From: JAJYRX01 sp041655275
GTDB lineage: Bacteria; Pseudomonadota; Gammaproteobacteria; Burkholderiales; Burkholderiaceae_B
Assembly (NCBI GenBank): GCA_041655275.1
Contig: JBBAFU010000004.1
Span: 1-64,000 of the forward strand
DNA: 64,000 nucleotides
Direction: 5' to 3'
A program made the translations under genes and the position numbers. Positions 26,512 to 35,708 of this stretch are shown in pieces (position 1 is the stretch's first letter; each line of letters opens with the position of its first letter). The notes below the pieces were generated by a model. The model was not told the DNA's origin. It made no database searches and saw only the letters and a list, made by a program, of their open reading frames with translations.

Positions 26512-27501
26512 TCAGAAGTCTCGCACATTAGGTTCACCTAGTGATTGCGCAACTATGGTATGCATCATCTCGATCATCGCACAGTTTCCGACAAGCGGAA
26601 CACCATCACACCAAGGTCTCAATTTTCCACTACCGCCATCTATTAACCCAAGGCCGACACCAATATATGTTAATGCCGTCTCCTCTTTTGCCGTATGACA
26701 CAATGACAAGTTATTGTATAAAAGCGCGAGACCCGCTGTAATCGCATACGCACCCATATTTGATGTACTAGAAATAACCAAGAGATCCGTCTCAACAACT
26801 GAATATACGCCGCCACCACATGGCGTAACATCACTAAATGAATAATCGGGAAGTTCACTGCAGAGGCGTTGATGTATATTTCCGCATCCAATTTCATTTC
26901 CACCATCCGCAATCCCGATCGTTGTCTTCCCTAGTTTACGGGCATAATTGAAAAGCAAATCAACATTTGCCCTGAACGGTGCTCGCGAGACCCCTGTAGC
27001 GCCGTAAATTATTCCCGATGTATTTCCACCCAGTCGCTCGATGGCACAGAAAACATCATTATCTTCCGCTATATGATATTGTAGTTCCGAATCATTCACA
27101 GAAATCTCAATAACCTCAACATCTATATCGCAAGCTCGTATCAATTCCTTAAATGGCATTGCCGCCATTGTGTCCGTCAGTATGGAAACCTTATGGCCTA
27201 AGGCTGTCAAAGACCGTGCGAGAACCACTGAGCCCAGAGGTCCATCATTTTCACCGACAGGCATATGTTGAGGAACAGCAGCACCGCTTACAATTAAGAT
27301 CCTTTTAGGGCTCTCCAGATAAAGCAACAAGGCTGCCGCCTGAGTCAAAGGGACATCTGTTATTCTTCGCGCCATCTGATACATATTCCATTTGATCCCC
27401 CTCGGTAGTGTACCTGGACCTCGCATTTCGATATTCATAACGCGATCTATATTTTCGCAAGCAATACTGTCCATGCTTTGATCCAGTATATTATTATTCA
27501 A
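26512..27501 (-). CDS. DUF4392 / D-glutamate-cyclase-like protein
   Basis: A protein of about 329 residues with the DUF4392 mark IGIADGGNEIGCGNI (around 205-220) and the GPLGSVVLARSLTALGHKVSILTD stretch near 90 (recognised by parts). The domain is the one found in vertebrate DGLUCY, which turns D-glutamate into 5-oxo-D-proline. No ATG is well placed: a TTG at 27501 has AGGAG six bases before it and overlaps the receptor stop by eight bases, so it was chosen; TTG at 27522 and ATG at 27474 are alternatives. It is 26 bases before the M24 gene, in one operon with it. A role on D-glutamate or a related lactam is possible. Confidence 0.68.
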   Translation of the reverse strand: MNNNILDQSMDSIACENIDRVMNIEMRGPGTLPRGIKWNMYQMARRITDVPLTQAAALLLYLESPKRILIVSGAAVPQHMPVGENDGPLGSVVLARSLTALGHKVSILTDTMAAMPFKELIRACDIDVEVIEISVNDSELQYHIAEDNDVFCAIERLGGNTSGIIYGATGVSRAPFRANVDLLFNYARKLGKTTIGIADGGNEIGCGNIHQRLCSELPDYSFSDVTPCGGGVYSVVETDLLVISSTSNMGAYAITAGLALLYNNLSLCHTAKEETALTYIGVGLGLIDGGSGKLRPWCDGVPLVGNCAMIEMMHTIVAQSLGEPNVRDF

Positions 27502-28474
27502 TTCTTGCTCCTGAATTTTCAATCACAGATCTCCATTTCGGAATATCTTGTTGTAGTGTTTCCATCAGCGCATTTGGTGTGCTCCAACTGGGCTCAATTC
27601 CAGCCTCCTTAAATTGTCGCTTCACATCATCGGAATTCAAAACAGCTTTTATTGCATCATTTAGCTTTTGCACTATTGGCTCGGGAGTTTCTTTCGGTGA
27701 GAAGATCCCATACCACGTAACAACCTCATAATTGGGTACAGATTCCCCTATTGCCGGAATATCCGGAAGATCCCTATTTCTGGCTGGACTGCTAATCCCT
27801 AATACTTTCAATTTATCTGATTTGACTTGAGGCAGTGCGGAAGGCATCGTGTCGAACATCACATCCACGTGACCAGCTAATAGATCGACCATCGCCGGGC
27901 CTGCTCCCTTATAGGGTATGTGTAGAAATGTGGCACCCGTTATTGACTTAAACATCTCTGCGCCAAGGTGCTGCGCAGAGCCTACTCCTGCCGATGCAAA
28001 TGTTAAGCTATCCGGTTCGACTTTTGATTTAGATAATTCTATAAGATCTGACACATTCTGAACCGGCAGAGACGCATTTACCATCAGCAGCAAGGGCGTC
28101 GTCGCTACCGTCGATATTGGCGTGAAGTCTGATACAGGGTCATATGTCAGGTTGGGATACAGACTGGGGTTTATGGCATGGGTCGCACTACTTCCAAGCA
28201 CAATCGTATAGCCATCCGGCGCTGCTTTTGCGGCAATGTTGGTACCGAGAGTACCCCCGGCTCCGCCTTTATTTTCGACGATAACCGGCTGACCCAATTC
28301 ATTGCCGAGCTTATCAGCTAGTATGCGTGCGACTGCGTCCGTCCCGCCGCCTGGTGGAAATGGAGTAACCAAATGTATCGGTCGCTCTGGGAACTTTAGC
28401 TCCGAGGCAGCATGGCCGAATGCTGGAACCAGTGCTAGCGCCAACATGGCGAATCTCAGACAATTTTTTCTCAT
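27494..28474 (-). CDS. Bug/TctC-family periplasmic solute receptor
   Basis: A 326-residue protein with a signal peptide (1-22, cleavage after GHAA) and the Bug ligand-binding start KFPERPIHLVTPFPPGGGTDA, plus the ENKGGAGGTLGTN loop. It is first in the AT-rich operon and has no TctA or TctB genes beside it, which is usual for orphan Bug receptors. It probably captures the substrate handled by the DUF4392 and M24 proteins, perhaps an amino-acid derivative. It starts divergently from a LysR gene 116 bases away. Confidence 0.85.
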   Translation of the reverse strand: MRKNCLRFAMLALALVPAFGHAASELKFPERPIHLVTPFPPGGGTDAVARILADKLGNELGQPVIVENKGGAGGTLGTNIAAKAAPDGYTIVLGSSATHAINPSLYPNLTYDPVSDFTPISTVATTPLLLMVNASLPVQNVSDLIELSKSKVEPDSLTFASAGVGSAQHLGAEMFKSITGATFLHIPYKGAGPAMVDLLAGHVDVMFDTMPSALPQVKSDKLKVLGISSPARNRDLPDIPAIGESVPNYEVVTWYGIFSPKETPEPIVQKLNDAIKAVLNSDDVKRQFKEAGIEPSWSTPNALMETLQQDIPKWRSVIENSGARIE

Positions 28475-28590
28475 TACACTCTCCTTCGGTGGGATCCACT
28501 TCCGATTTGCGGGACCCTGATGACCTCAGTATGATTGATTCGAGCCTTGTTAAATAGCGCATATTTTTGCTTAATCCATAGAAAAATCCG

Positions 28591-29559
28591 ATGACTCAAC
28601 TGACAAAGCCGGGAATTCTACAGTACAGGCATCTGAAATTACGCCACTTGGAGCTCCTGCAGCTACTGCACGAAGTCAAGTCAATCACGAGGGCCAGCGA
28701 GCAGCTGCATCTAACACAATCTGCTACCAGCTCCATGCTCAAAGAGCTTGAGGCGATTTTCGGTGTCGTTCTTGTAAAACGGGGTGCACGAGGCGTCGAA
28801 CTGACCCCCGCGGGCATAACGGCATTGCGCAGGTTCGCTATGGCATTACGGGAAATTGAGTCCGCACGTGAAGAAGCTGTGCTTATTCAGGAGCATGGAG
28901 GAGCAAGGCTCAGAGTAGGCGCACTTAGCCTGGCAATGGTTACTTTAATACCGCGAACCCTATGTATCCTTCTCCGGGACTCACCTGCTATAAAGATAGA
29001 AATTACAGAGGGAACCGTTGCTGGGCTTACAGATGCCTTTCTCGTCAGAGAGCTGGACTGCATCGTTGGGCGGCTGGGGCGAATATCATCATTAGATTCT
29101 GAAGGCGTAGGGATTCAACAATTAAAGCTTTATGATGAACCTCGTTGCTTTATTAGTCGTTATAATCATCCTTGTTATTCCAATGCCCTCATCGACCTCC
29201 CATCTCTAGCTCGTGAAAGCTGGATATTGCCACCTGCACCATTTTCTACTCGATTAGCTTTTGACAAGCTATTTCTTGCGCAAGGTCTGATACCGCCATC
29301 ACCAGTCATCGAATCACACAATGCACATTCCAACATGGATATTGTTGCTGCAACGAATCTCTTGGGTACAGTGCCGCGCAGCTTGGCACAACGTCATTTT
29401 CAAACGCGCAATCTCTCTATGATTAGCGCGCCATTTTATCCTGACTCCATCCCTATTTCATTAATTTGGCGCACTTCCGAGCCACCACTACCCGCACTAT
29501 TTTCCTTTCGAAATGCCTTGAAGAAAATATTAAAACAACGATTTGTGATTAAACCTTGA
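28591..29559 (+). CDS. LysR-family transcriptional regulator
   Basis: A 322-residue LysR regulator: N-terminal helix-turn-helix (about 18-75, with SITRASEQLHLTQSATSSMLKE) and a C-terminal effector domain. It is transcribed away from the Bug-DUF4392-M24 operon and is the natural candidate for its control. It shares the low GC content of that operon, so it probably moved with it. The ATG at 28591 gives a normal LysR N-terminus with a short leader peptide rich in polar residues. Confidence 0.87.
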   Translation: MTQLTKPGILQYRHLKLRHLELLQLLHEVKSITRASEQLHLTQSATSSMLKELEAIFGVVLVKRGARGVELTPAGITALRRFAMALREIESAREEAVLIQEHGGARLRVGALSLAMVTLIPRTLCILLRDSPAIKIEITEGTVAGLTDAFLVRELDCIVGRLGRISSLDSEGVGIQQLKLYDEPRCFISRYNHPCYSNALIDLPSLARESWILPPAPFSTRLAFDKLFLAQGLIPPSPVIESHNAHSNMDIVAATNLLGTVPRSLAQRHFQTRNLSMISAPFYPDSIPISLIWRTSEPPLPALFSFRNALKKILKQRFVIKP

Positions 29560-29730
29560 TAATTGCGGGCATGGTTTTTAAAGTGCAATCATGAACACAT
29601 AGACCGCTAACCGATCCCATAGCGCCTTGTGCACCATGATCAGGACAATTCGAATACAAATGCGAAGTTGCTACCCCACCATTAGCGAGGTAGCAGCTCA
29701 AATGCTATCGGCCATAACACCGATAAGCGA

Positions 29731-30747
29731 TCAGTTCTTGCTCTGATCCACCAGCTTGTTGGCCGCAATCCAGGGCATCATGGCACGCAGCCTGCCACCG
29801 ATTTCCTCGATCTGGGACTCGGCGTTGATGCGACGACGCGAGGTGAGCGTGGGTGCACCGGCTGCGTGCTCCAGGATGAACTTCTTCGCATACTCTCCGG
29901 ACTGGATCTGCGCCAGGCACTCGCGCATGACGCGACGCGTCTCGTCGTTGACGATCTTCGGCCCCGTCTCGTATTCGCCGAACTCGGCATTATTGGAGAT
30001 GGAGTAGTTCATGTTGGCGATGCCGCCTTCGTAGATCAGGTCAACGATGAGCTTGAGCTCATGCAGGCACTCGAAGTAGGCCATTTCCGGCGCATAACCG
30101 GCTTCGACCAGGGTCTCGAAACCGGCCTTGATGAGCTCCACCGTACCGCCGCACAGCACGGCCTGCTCGCCGAACAGGTCGGTCTCGGTCTCTTCGCGGA
30201 AGTTGGTTTCGATGATGCCGGCACGGCCGCTGCCGATGGCGCAAGCATAGGACAGTGCCACATCGCGTGCGGCGCCTGAATTGTCCTGATGCACGGCAAC
30301 CAGCGCGGGCACGCCGCCGCCCTGGACATAGGTGCCGCGGACGGTGTGGCCGGGCGCCTTGGGCGCAATCATGATGACATCGATGTCGTCACGGGGCGTC
30401 ACCTGCCCGTAATGGATGTTGAACCCGTGGGCAAAGGCCAGTGCTGCACCCGGCTTGATGTTGTCCGCCACCTGATTGCGATAGACTTCGGCGATGTTCT
30501 CGTCGGGAAGGAGAATCATGACCAGATCGGCGCCCTTGACGGCATCGGCCACTTCCATCACCGAAAGACCGGCATTCTCGGCCTTGGCCCAGGATGCGCC
30601 ACTGCGGCGCAGACCGACCACAACCTTCACACCCGACTCATGCAGGTTGAGGGCGTGGGCATGGCCTTGTGAGCCATAGCCGATGATGGCCACGGTACGC
30701 CCCTTGATGAGGGACAGGTCGCAATCCTTGTCATAGAAGACATTCAT
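29731..30747 (-). CDS. ilvC: Ketol-acid reductoisomerase
   Basis: A 338-residue class I enzyme of valine, leucine and isoleucine synthesis; it rearranges and reduces acetolactate or acetohydroxybutyrate. The NAD(P) motif is GYGSQGHAHALNLHESG (near 24-40), followed by the IMIAPKAPGH motif and the C-terminal knotted domain with SNNAEFGEYETGP. It is the third gene of ilvI-ilvH-ilvC, 31 bases after ilvH. Confidence 0.97.
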   Translation of the reverse strand: MNVFYDKDCDLSLIKGRTVAIIGYGSQGHAHALNLHESGVKVVVGLRRSGASWAKAENAGLSVMEVADAVKGADLVMILLPDENIAEVYRNQVADNIKPGAALAFAHGFNIHYGQVTPRDDIDVIMIAPKAPGHTVRGTYVQGGGVPALVAVHQDNSGAARDVALSYACAIGSGRAGIIETNFREETETDLFGEQAVLCGGTVELIKAGFETLVEAGYAPEMAYFECLHELKLIVDLIYEGGIANMNYSISNNAEFGEYETGPKIVNDETRRVMRECLAQIQSGEYAKKFILEHAAGAPTLTSRRRINAESQIEEIGGRLRAMMPWIAANKLVDQSKN

Positions 30748-30778
30748 TTTATTCGTGCTCCAGAGATTTCAGAGGGGT

Positions 30779-31279
30779 TTACAGCTTGAGTACGCGCTCG
30801 CCACGGCTGATGCCGGACACGCCCGTACGCACGGTCTCGAGTATCGATGTACGGTCGAGCGCCTCGATGAAGGCCTCGATCTTCTCCTGTACACCAGTCA
30901 GCTCTATCGTGTAGATCTTGTCGGTTACGTCGATGATGCGCCCGCGGAAGATATCCGACAGGCGCTTCATTTCATCGCGCTCGCGACCCACGGCGCGCAC
31001 CTTGATGAGCATGAGCTCACGCTCGACGTGGCTGCCTTCGGTCAGGTCAACGACCTTGACCACGTCAACCAGCCGGTTCAGGTGCTTGGTGATCTGTTCG
31101 ATGACGGCGTCCGAACCCTTGGTGACTATCGTCATGCGCGACAGGGTTTCATCTTCGGTCGGCGCGACCGTCAGCGTCTCGATGTTGTAGCCTCGGGCCG
31201 AGAACAGCCCGACCACGCGTGACAGCGCGCCGGGTTCGTTCTCGAGAAGGACAGAGATGATATGTTTTGGGGCAGCCAT
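30779..31279 (-). CDS. ilvH: Acetolactate synthase small (regulatory) subunit
   Basis: A 166-residue protein with an N-terminal ACT domain (HIISVLLENEPGALSRVVGLF) that gives valine feedback control, and a C-terminal ACT-like half. The ATG at 31279 (MAAPKH) is the standard start; a longer frame from 31300 would overlap ilvI. The ilvI stop lies one base before it, so translation is probably coupled. Confidence 0.96.
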   Translation of the reverse strand: MAAPKHIISVLLENEPGALSRVVGLFSARGYNIETLTVAPTEDETLSRMTIVTKGSDAVIEQITKHLNRLVDVVKVVDLTEGSHVERELMLIKVRAVGRERDEMKRLSDIFRGRIIDVTDKIYTIELTGVQEKIEAFIEALDRTSILETVRTGVSGISRGERVLKL

Positions 31280-31280
31280 G

Positions 31281-33002
31281 TCACAGGTCCTCCGAGCCAA
31301 GCAGCATTTCCGTCAGACCGCGTCCGGCCTTGACCATGGGCCAGACATTTTCGGTCGGGTCCGTGATGAAATCCAGGAAGACCAGCCGGTCCTTGTACTT
31401 GCCGAAGGCCTCGCGCAACGCAGGCTCGACATCCGCCGGATCGCTGATCTGCACGCCCACGTGGCCGTAGCTTTCCGCCAGCCGCACAAAATCCGGCAGC
31501 GCATCGACATAGGACTCCGAATAGCGCGAACCGTATTCGATCTGCTGCCACTGGCGCACCATGCCCAGGTAGCGGTTGTTCAGGCACACGATCTTGGGCG
31601 TCAGGCGAAACTGGGTGCAGGTGGACAGCTCCTGGATGTTCATCTGGATGGAGCCCTCACCCGTGATCACGGCCACATCGGCACCGGGATTGGCCATCTG
31701 CACGCCCATGGCATAGGGCAGGCCCACACCCATGGTGCCCAGACCGCCGGAATTGAGCCAGCGGCGCGGTTCGTCGAAGCCGTAATACTGGGCGGCCCAC
31801 ATCTGGTGCTGGCCCACGTCGGAAGTGACAAAAGCCTTGCCTTCGGTGACTTCCCAGAGTTTCTGTACGACAAACTGCGGCTTGATGACGGTGTCGGACG
31901 CCTCGTAGGCGAGGCAATCCCTGGCACGCCAGGCATTCACCTGCTCCCACCAGCGCTCGAGCGCCGCCTTGTTGGGCGCGGTCTCTGCTGCGGCTTCGCG
32001 GTACAGCACCGTCATGTCCTGCAGGATGTCCTTGACATTGCCGACAATGGGAACATCGACCTGAACCCGCTTGGAGATGGACGAGGGGTCGATATCGATA
32101 TGGATGATCTTGCGGGCGACCTGCGAGAAATGGCGCGGATTGCCGATGACGCGATCGTCGAAGCGCGCGCCGATGGCGAGCAGCACATCGCAGTTCTGCA
32201 TGGCCATGTTCGCTTCATAGGTACCGTGCATGCCGGGCATGCCGATGAAGCGCGGATCGCTCGCCGGGAAGGACCCCAGCCCCATGAGGGTGTTGGTGCA
32301 GGGCGCACCCACCATGTCGACCAGCTCTCGCAGCTCCGGCGAGGCATTCGAGAGCACCACGCCGCCGCCGGTGTAGATGACCGGACGCTCGGCGGCGAGC
32401 AGGTGCTGCACGGCTTTCTTGATCTGGCCCTGATGCCCCTTGATGATGGGGGCGTACGAACGCATCTTCACCTCGCCACGCTTGGCGGTGAACTTGCAGG
32501 TGGCAACCGTGATGTCCTTGGGGATGTCCACCAGCACCGGGCCGGGGCGCCCGCTGGTGGCAATGTAGAAGGCCCGGCGCATGGTCTCGGCCAGATCACG
32601 GATATCGCGCACCAGGAAGTTGTGCTTGACGCAGGGCCGCGTAATGCCCACGGTGTCGGATTCCTGGAAGGCATCCTGGCCGATGGCACCCGTGGGCACC
32701 TGGCCGGTGATGATGATCATGGGGATGGAGTCCATGTAGGCGGTGGCAACGCCGGTCACCGAGTTCGTGACTCCGGGGCCGCTGGTCACCAGTGCCACGC
32801 CCACCTTGTTCGACGAGCGCGAATAGGCATCGGCCGCATGTATGGCTGCCTGCTCGTGACGAACGAGGATATGCTTGAATTTGTCCTGATTGTAGATGGC
32901 GTCGTAAATGTAGAGCACTGCGCCGCCAGGGTAGCCGAATACGTGTTCGACGCCCTGCTCGGCCAGGCATCGTACGACGATTTCTGCGCCATTGAGTTCC
33001 AT
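31281..33002 (-). CDS. ilvI: Acetolactate synthase large subunit
   Basis: A 573-residue thiamine-diphosphate enzyme that makes acetolactate and acetohydroxybutyrate. Recognised by EQGVEHVFGYPGGAVLYIYD, the catalytic-glutamate stretch RHEQAAIHAADAYSR and the cofactor motif beginning GEGSIQMNIQEL and ending CLNNRYLGMV. The start at 33002 has GAAAGGAAAGACAAC before it; the longer frame upstream is not family-like. It heads the ilvI-ilvH-ilvC operon and has a long leader with a terminator-like hairpin. Confidence 0.96.
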   Translation of the reverse strand: MELNGAEIVVRCLAEQGVEHVFGYPGGAVLYIYDAIYNQDKFKHILVRHEQAAIHAADAYSRSSNKVGVALVTSGPGVTNSVTGVATAYMDSIPMIIITGQVPTGAIGQDAFQESDTVGITRPCVKHNFLVRDIRDLAETMRRAFYIATSGRPGPVLVDIPKDITVATCKFTAKRGEVKMRSYAPIIKGHQGQIKKAVQHLLAAERPVIYTGGGVVLSNASPELRELVDMVGAPCTNTLMGLGSFPASDPRFIGMPGMHGTYEANMAMQNCDVLLAIGARFDDRVIGNPRHFSQVARKIIHIDIDPSSISKRVQVDVPIVGNVKDILQDMTVLYREAAAETAPNKAALERWWEQVNAWRARDCLAYEASDTVIKPQFVVQKLWEVTEGKAFVTSDVGQHQMWAAQYYGFDEPRRWLNSGGLGTMGVGLPYAMGVQMANPGADVAVITGEGSIQMNIQELSTCTQFRLTPKIVCLNNRYLGMVRQWQQIEYGSRYSESYVDALPDFVRLAESYGHVGVQISDPADVEPALREAFGKYKDRLVFLDFITDPTENVWPMVKAGRGLTEMLLGSEDL

Positions 33003-33249
33003 GTTGTCTTTCCTTTCAATACCCGCACCCATGCCCCGACTGGCCTGACAAGGCCCGGGGTTGAGCCCAGATCGGGCGGGATGCCGCGGCGTTGCATGGT
33101 TCACGGAACCAATTCACCCGGACACCCTGCCCATCCGGCCCGCACCCGTCGAAACACGGCACGAACGCCCAAAATAGGCGTGGGAGGCAGAAACGAACGC
33201 CCGGCAACACACGCTTGTGACGCGGCCAGCAGCAAGGTGATACAGGCGC

Positions 33250-33272
33250 AAAAAACCGGGCGGATAGCCCGG
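33250..33272 (-). terminator. Terminator-like hairpin in the ilv leader (possible attenuator)
   Basis: On the minus strand, CCGGGC-TATCC-GCCCGG is followed by TTTTTT, an intrinsic terminator about 250 bases before the ilvI start codon. No gene lies upstream on this strand that it could end, since the neighbour reads the other way. Roughly 70 bases further upstream a weak TTGCGC/TAAAGT promoter pair with a 17-base spacer can be seen. Small reading frames run through the leader but none is clearly rich in Ile, Val or Leu codons. The rest of 33003-33446 holds nothing else I can support. Confidence 0.45.
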
Positions 33273-33446
33273 ATAACAGAGCCTTGGAAGCCTGACCCGG
33301 ATGCAGGGCCAGACCACACCGTAACTTTACCGTGTTATGTTGCAACGCGCAAACGAAACCCCTGGCGCAAAGGGGTCTGCCACCAGCCCATCGGCACCAT
33401 TGCGACGCGCCTGTGGGAAAATGGGGACACCCACTGCCGGAACGCC

Positions 33447-35699
33447 ATGGAAATCTCCACCCATACCCTGCTGCGCTTCATCTACAGCCACTACTTCTTC
33501 AGCGGCCTTCGCCAGGCGCTGGGTGTCCTGTCGCCTGCGCTCATCCTGGGCGGCCTGCTGCACTGGTATGACATCGGCGTGGTTGCCTCCATCGGTGCCG
33601 CCTGCGTCGCCATACTGGATCAGCCCGGCGGCCCGCGGCGCTATGGTCGCACCGGCATGCTGCTTGCCATCGCCCTGGGCTCGCTCACGGCCGCGCTCAC
33701 CGGGCTGGCTACGGGCCACATGCTGGGTCTGTGGCTGCTCGTGCCCGCGCTGGCCTTCTTCTTCAGCATGTTCACGGTATTCGGCAAGCAAGGCGGGCTG
33801 CTCGGCTTTGCCTGCCTGCTGCTCATGACGCTCACCATGCGCACCCCCATGGACGGGCATGCGGTGCTTGCGCACACGGCCTGGACCTTCCTGGGCGGCC
33901 TGTACTACTTCAGCTTCAGCACGCTGATCCATCGGCTGAGCTGGCATCGCGCCGGCCTGCAGGCCCTGTCGGTGGCCATGTTTGCCACGGCCGACTACAT
34001 TCGTGTGCGCTCACAGTTCTACGACATGGCCATCCCGCTGGATGAAAGCTACCGCAGGCTGATTGCACGCCAGGCAAGCATGACGGAGAGCCAGCAGGCC
34101 GCACGCGACGTCCTGCTGCGCGACATGCCACACGGCCGACGGCCGGGCGACCATCTGCGCATCGCCACGCTGAATGCCTTCACGGATATGGTGGCGCTCG
34201 TAGACAACATGATCGCCACCCAGACCGATTACGCCACGCTGCGCGAACGCCTGCCCGACAGCGATGTGCTCATCTTCAGCCGGGATGCCCTGCACAAGAT
34301 GTCGATCAACCTGGAGCGCATCGCGCTTGATCTGGCGCGCAACCGGCCCACGGAGCGGCGCGAAAGCGTCAAGGCCGAGCTGTGGGCCATCGAATATGAA
34401 CTTGAAAAGTACCGCCGGGACAGCCTGAATGCGCGCGAGCCCGAAGTCTATGCCCTGCTGGTGCAGATCCTGCGCCGTCTGCGCAATGCAGCACGCATCA
34501 TCCAGCGCCTGGCCGGTCACGTCCGGCCCGAAACCGATGTGCGCCTGCTCGACCAGCGTCTGAAGAAATCCTTTGCCCGCTTCCTGTCGCGCCAGGATAT
34601 CCGCCTGAGCCTGCTGACCAGCAACCTGCGCATGGATTCGCCCCATTTCCGCTACGCCCTGCGCGTGACGGCGGCCTGTTTCATTGCCATGAGCTTTTCG
34701 GCCCTGCTTGATCACGGCGCACGCCTGCACGCCCTGCTGCCGGGCTTCACCAGTCATCACTACTGGATCATCCTCACACTGCTGGTGATCATGAAGCCCG
34801 GCTATGCACTCACGCGCCAGCGCAACACGCGCCGGCTGGCCGGCACGCTCATCGGCTGCATTCTTGCGCTGGTGCTGTTCAAGGCCACAGACAATGTCGA
34901 GGTCTATCTGGCCCTCATGGTGGCCGCCAGCATCATGGGTTACAGCCTGATTCAGCTCAGCTATCTGATGTCGGCCATCTTCAACACGGTGTTCGTGCTG
35001 CTCGTCTTCCACTTCCTGTCGGGCGCAGGCATGGCGACGGTGGGCGAACGCCTGTTCGACACCATCATCGCCAGCGGCATCGCCTTTGCGTGCAGCACAC
35101 TGCTGCCCTGGTGGGAGCACAATTTCATGGCTTCGCTTGCCAAGGCCGCCTGGCGCGCCAACCGCAACTTCCTGGCGGCCGGGCTGAACTACGCACACCT
35201 GACACGCGCACAACGCATGGCCGACGCCGAAACGCCGGACGAGGCACGGGACACCCTGGTACGCGAGCAGGCCGAGGCCGAAACCGCCTGGCGCCTGACC
35301 CACCAGCAGGCCTATACCGCCTTCAGCAATTTTGCGGCCGCCTTCTACCGCATGATGGATGAACCCGAGCGCCAGCAGGTCAACGTGGCGGAATTCAACC
35401 GCCTGCTCCTGCAGTACCACATCCTGGCCTCGCAGATCGCCGCCGCCGTGCCCGTGCTCGCGGATCTGGACGAAGTACCGCCCGGCATACAGGCCTCGCT
35501 GGATGCAGTCACGCGCTTCCTGGCCGACCAGCCTGCCGAACCACCGGCCGGCATCGAGACCGAAGGCGAGCTGGCTACGCTGGCCTATCCGATACGACAG
35601 ATGGTAAAGGCCTCGCGCCTGATCCGCGAGGAAATGCACCGGCTGACACCCGATACCCTGCCCCCGCCGCCCGAAGCGGCTGTCCTGAACCCGGCCTGA
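33447..35699 (+). CDS. FUSC-family (YccS-like) inner membrane protein
   Basis: A 750-residue protein with two membrane blocks (about 20-150 and 410-540) separated by a long soluble region, the FUSC/YccS-YhfK plan, related to aromatic-acid exporter AaeB and fusaric acid resistance proteins. The N-terminus SHYFFSGLRQALGVLSPA is typical of YccS. Frame remains open far upstream, but the ATG at 33447 gives the family start and the earlier part lies over ilvI. Likely an exporter or envelope protein; its substrate is not known. It has a Pro-rich C-terminal tail. Confidence 0.85.
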   Translation: MEISTHTLLRFIYSHYFFSGLRQALGVLSPALILGGLLHWYDIGVVASIGAACVAILDQPGGPRRYGRTGMLLAIALGSLTAALTGLATGHMLGLWLLVPALAFFFSMFTVFGKQGGLLGFACLLLMTLTMRTPMDGHAVLAHTAWTFLGGLYYFSFSTLIHRLSWHRAGLQALSVAMFATADYIRVRSQFYDMAIPLDESYRRLIARQASMTESQQAARDVLLRDMPHGRRPGDHLRIATLNAFTDMVALVDNMIATQTDYATLRERLPDSDVLIFSRDALHKMSINLERIALDLARNRPTERRESVKAELWAIEYELEKYRRDSLNAREPEVYALLVQILRRLRNAARIIQRLAGHVRPETDVRLLDQRLKKSFARFLSRQDIRLSLLTSNLRMDSPHFRYALRVTAACFIAMSFSALLDHGARLHALLPGFTSHHYWIILTLLVIMKPGYALTRQRNTRRLAGTLIGCILALVLFKATDNVEVYLALMVAASIMGYSLIQLSYLMSAIFNTVFVLLVFHFLSGAGMATVGERLFDTIIASGIAFACSTLLPWWEHNFMASLAKAAWRANRNFLAAGLNYAHLTRAQRMADAETPDEARDTLVREQAEAETAWRLTHQQAYTAFSNFAAAFYRMMDEPERQQVNVAEFNRLLLQYHILASQIAAAVPVLADLDEVPPGIQASLDAVTRFLADQPAEPPAGIETEGELATLAYPIRQMVKASRLIREEMHRLTPDTLPPPPEAAVLNPA

Positions 35700-35708
35700 G
35701 GCCTTGCT

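Noticed and set aside
33016..33345. A 109-residue frame in the ilv leader as a leader peptide
   Set aside because: It is too long and not enriched in Ile, Val or Leu codons before the hairpin.
31257..33446. Long N-terminal extension of the FUSC frame over ilvI
   Set aside because: The frame is open by chance opposite ilvI and ilvH; the family sequence begins only at 33447.
34011..35639. A 542-residue open frame opposite the FUSC gene
   Set aside because: Antisense shadow; no recognisable domain or ribosome site.
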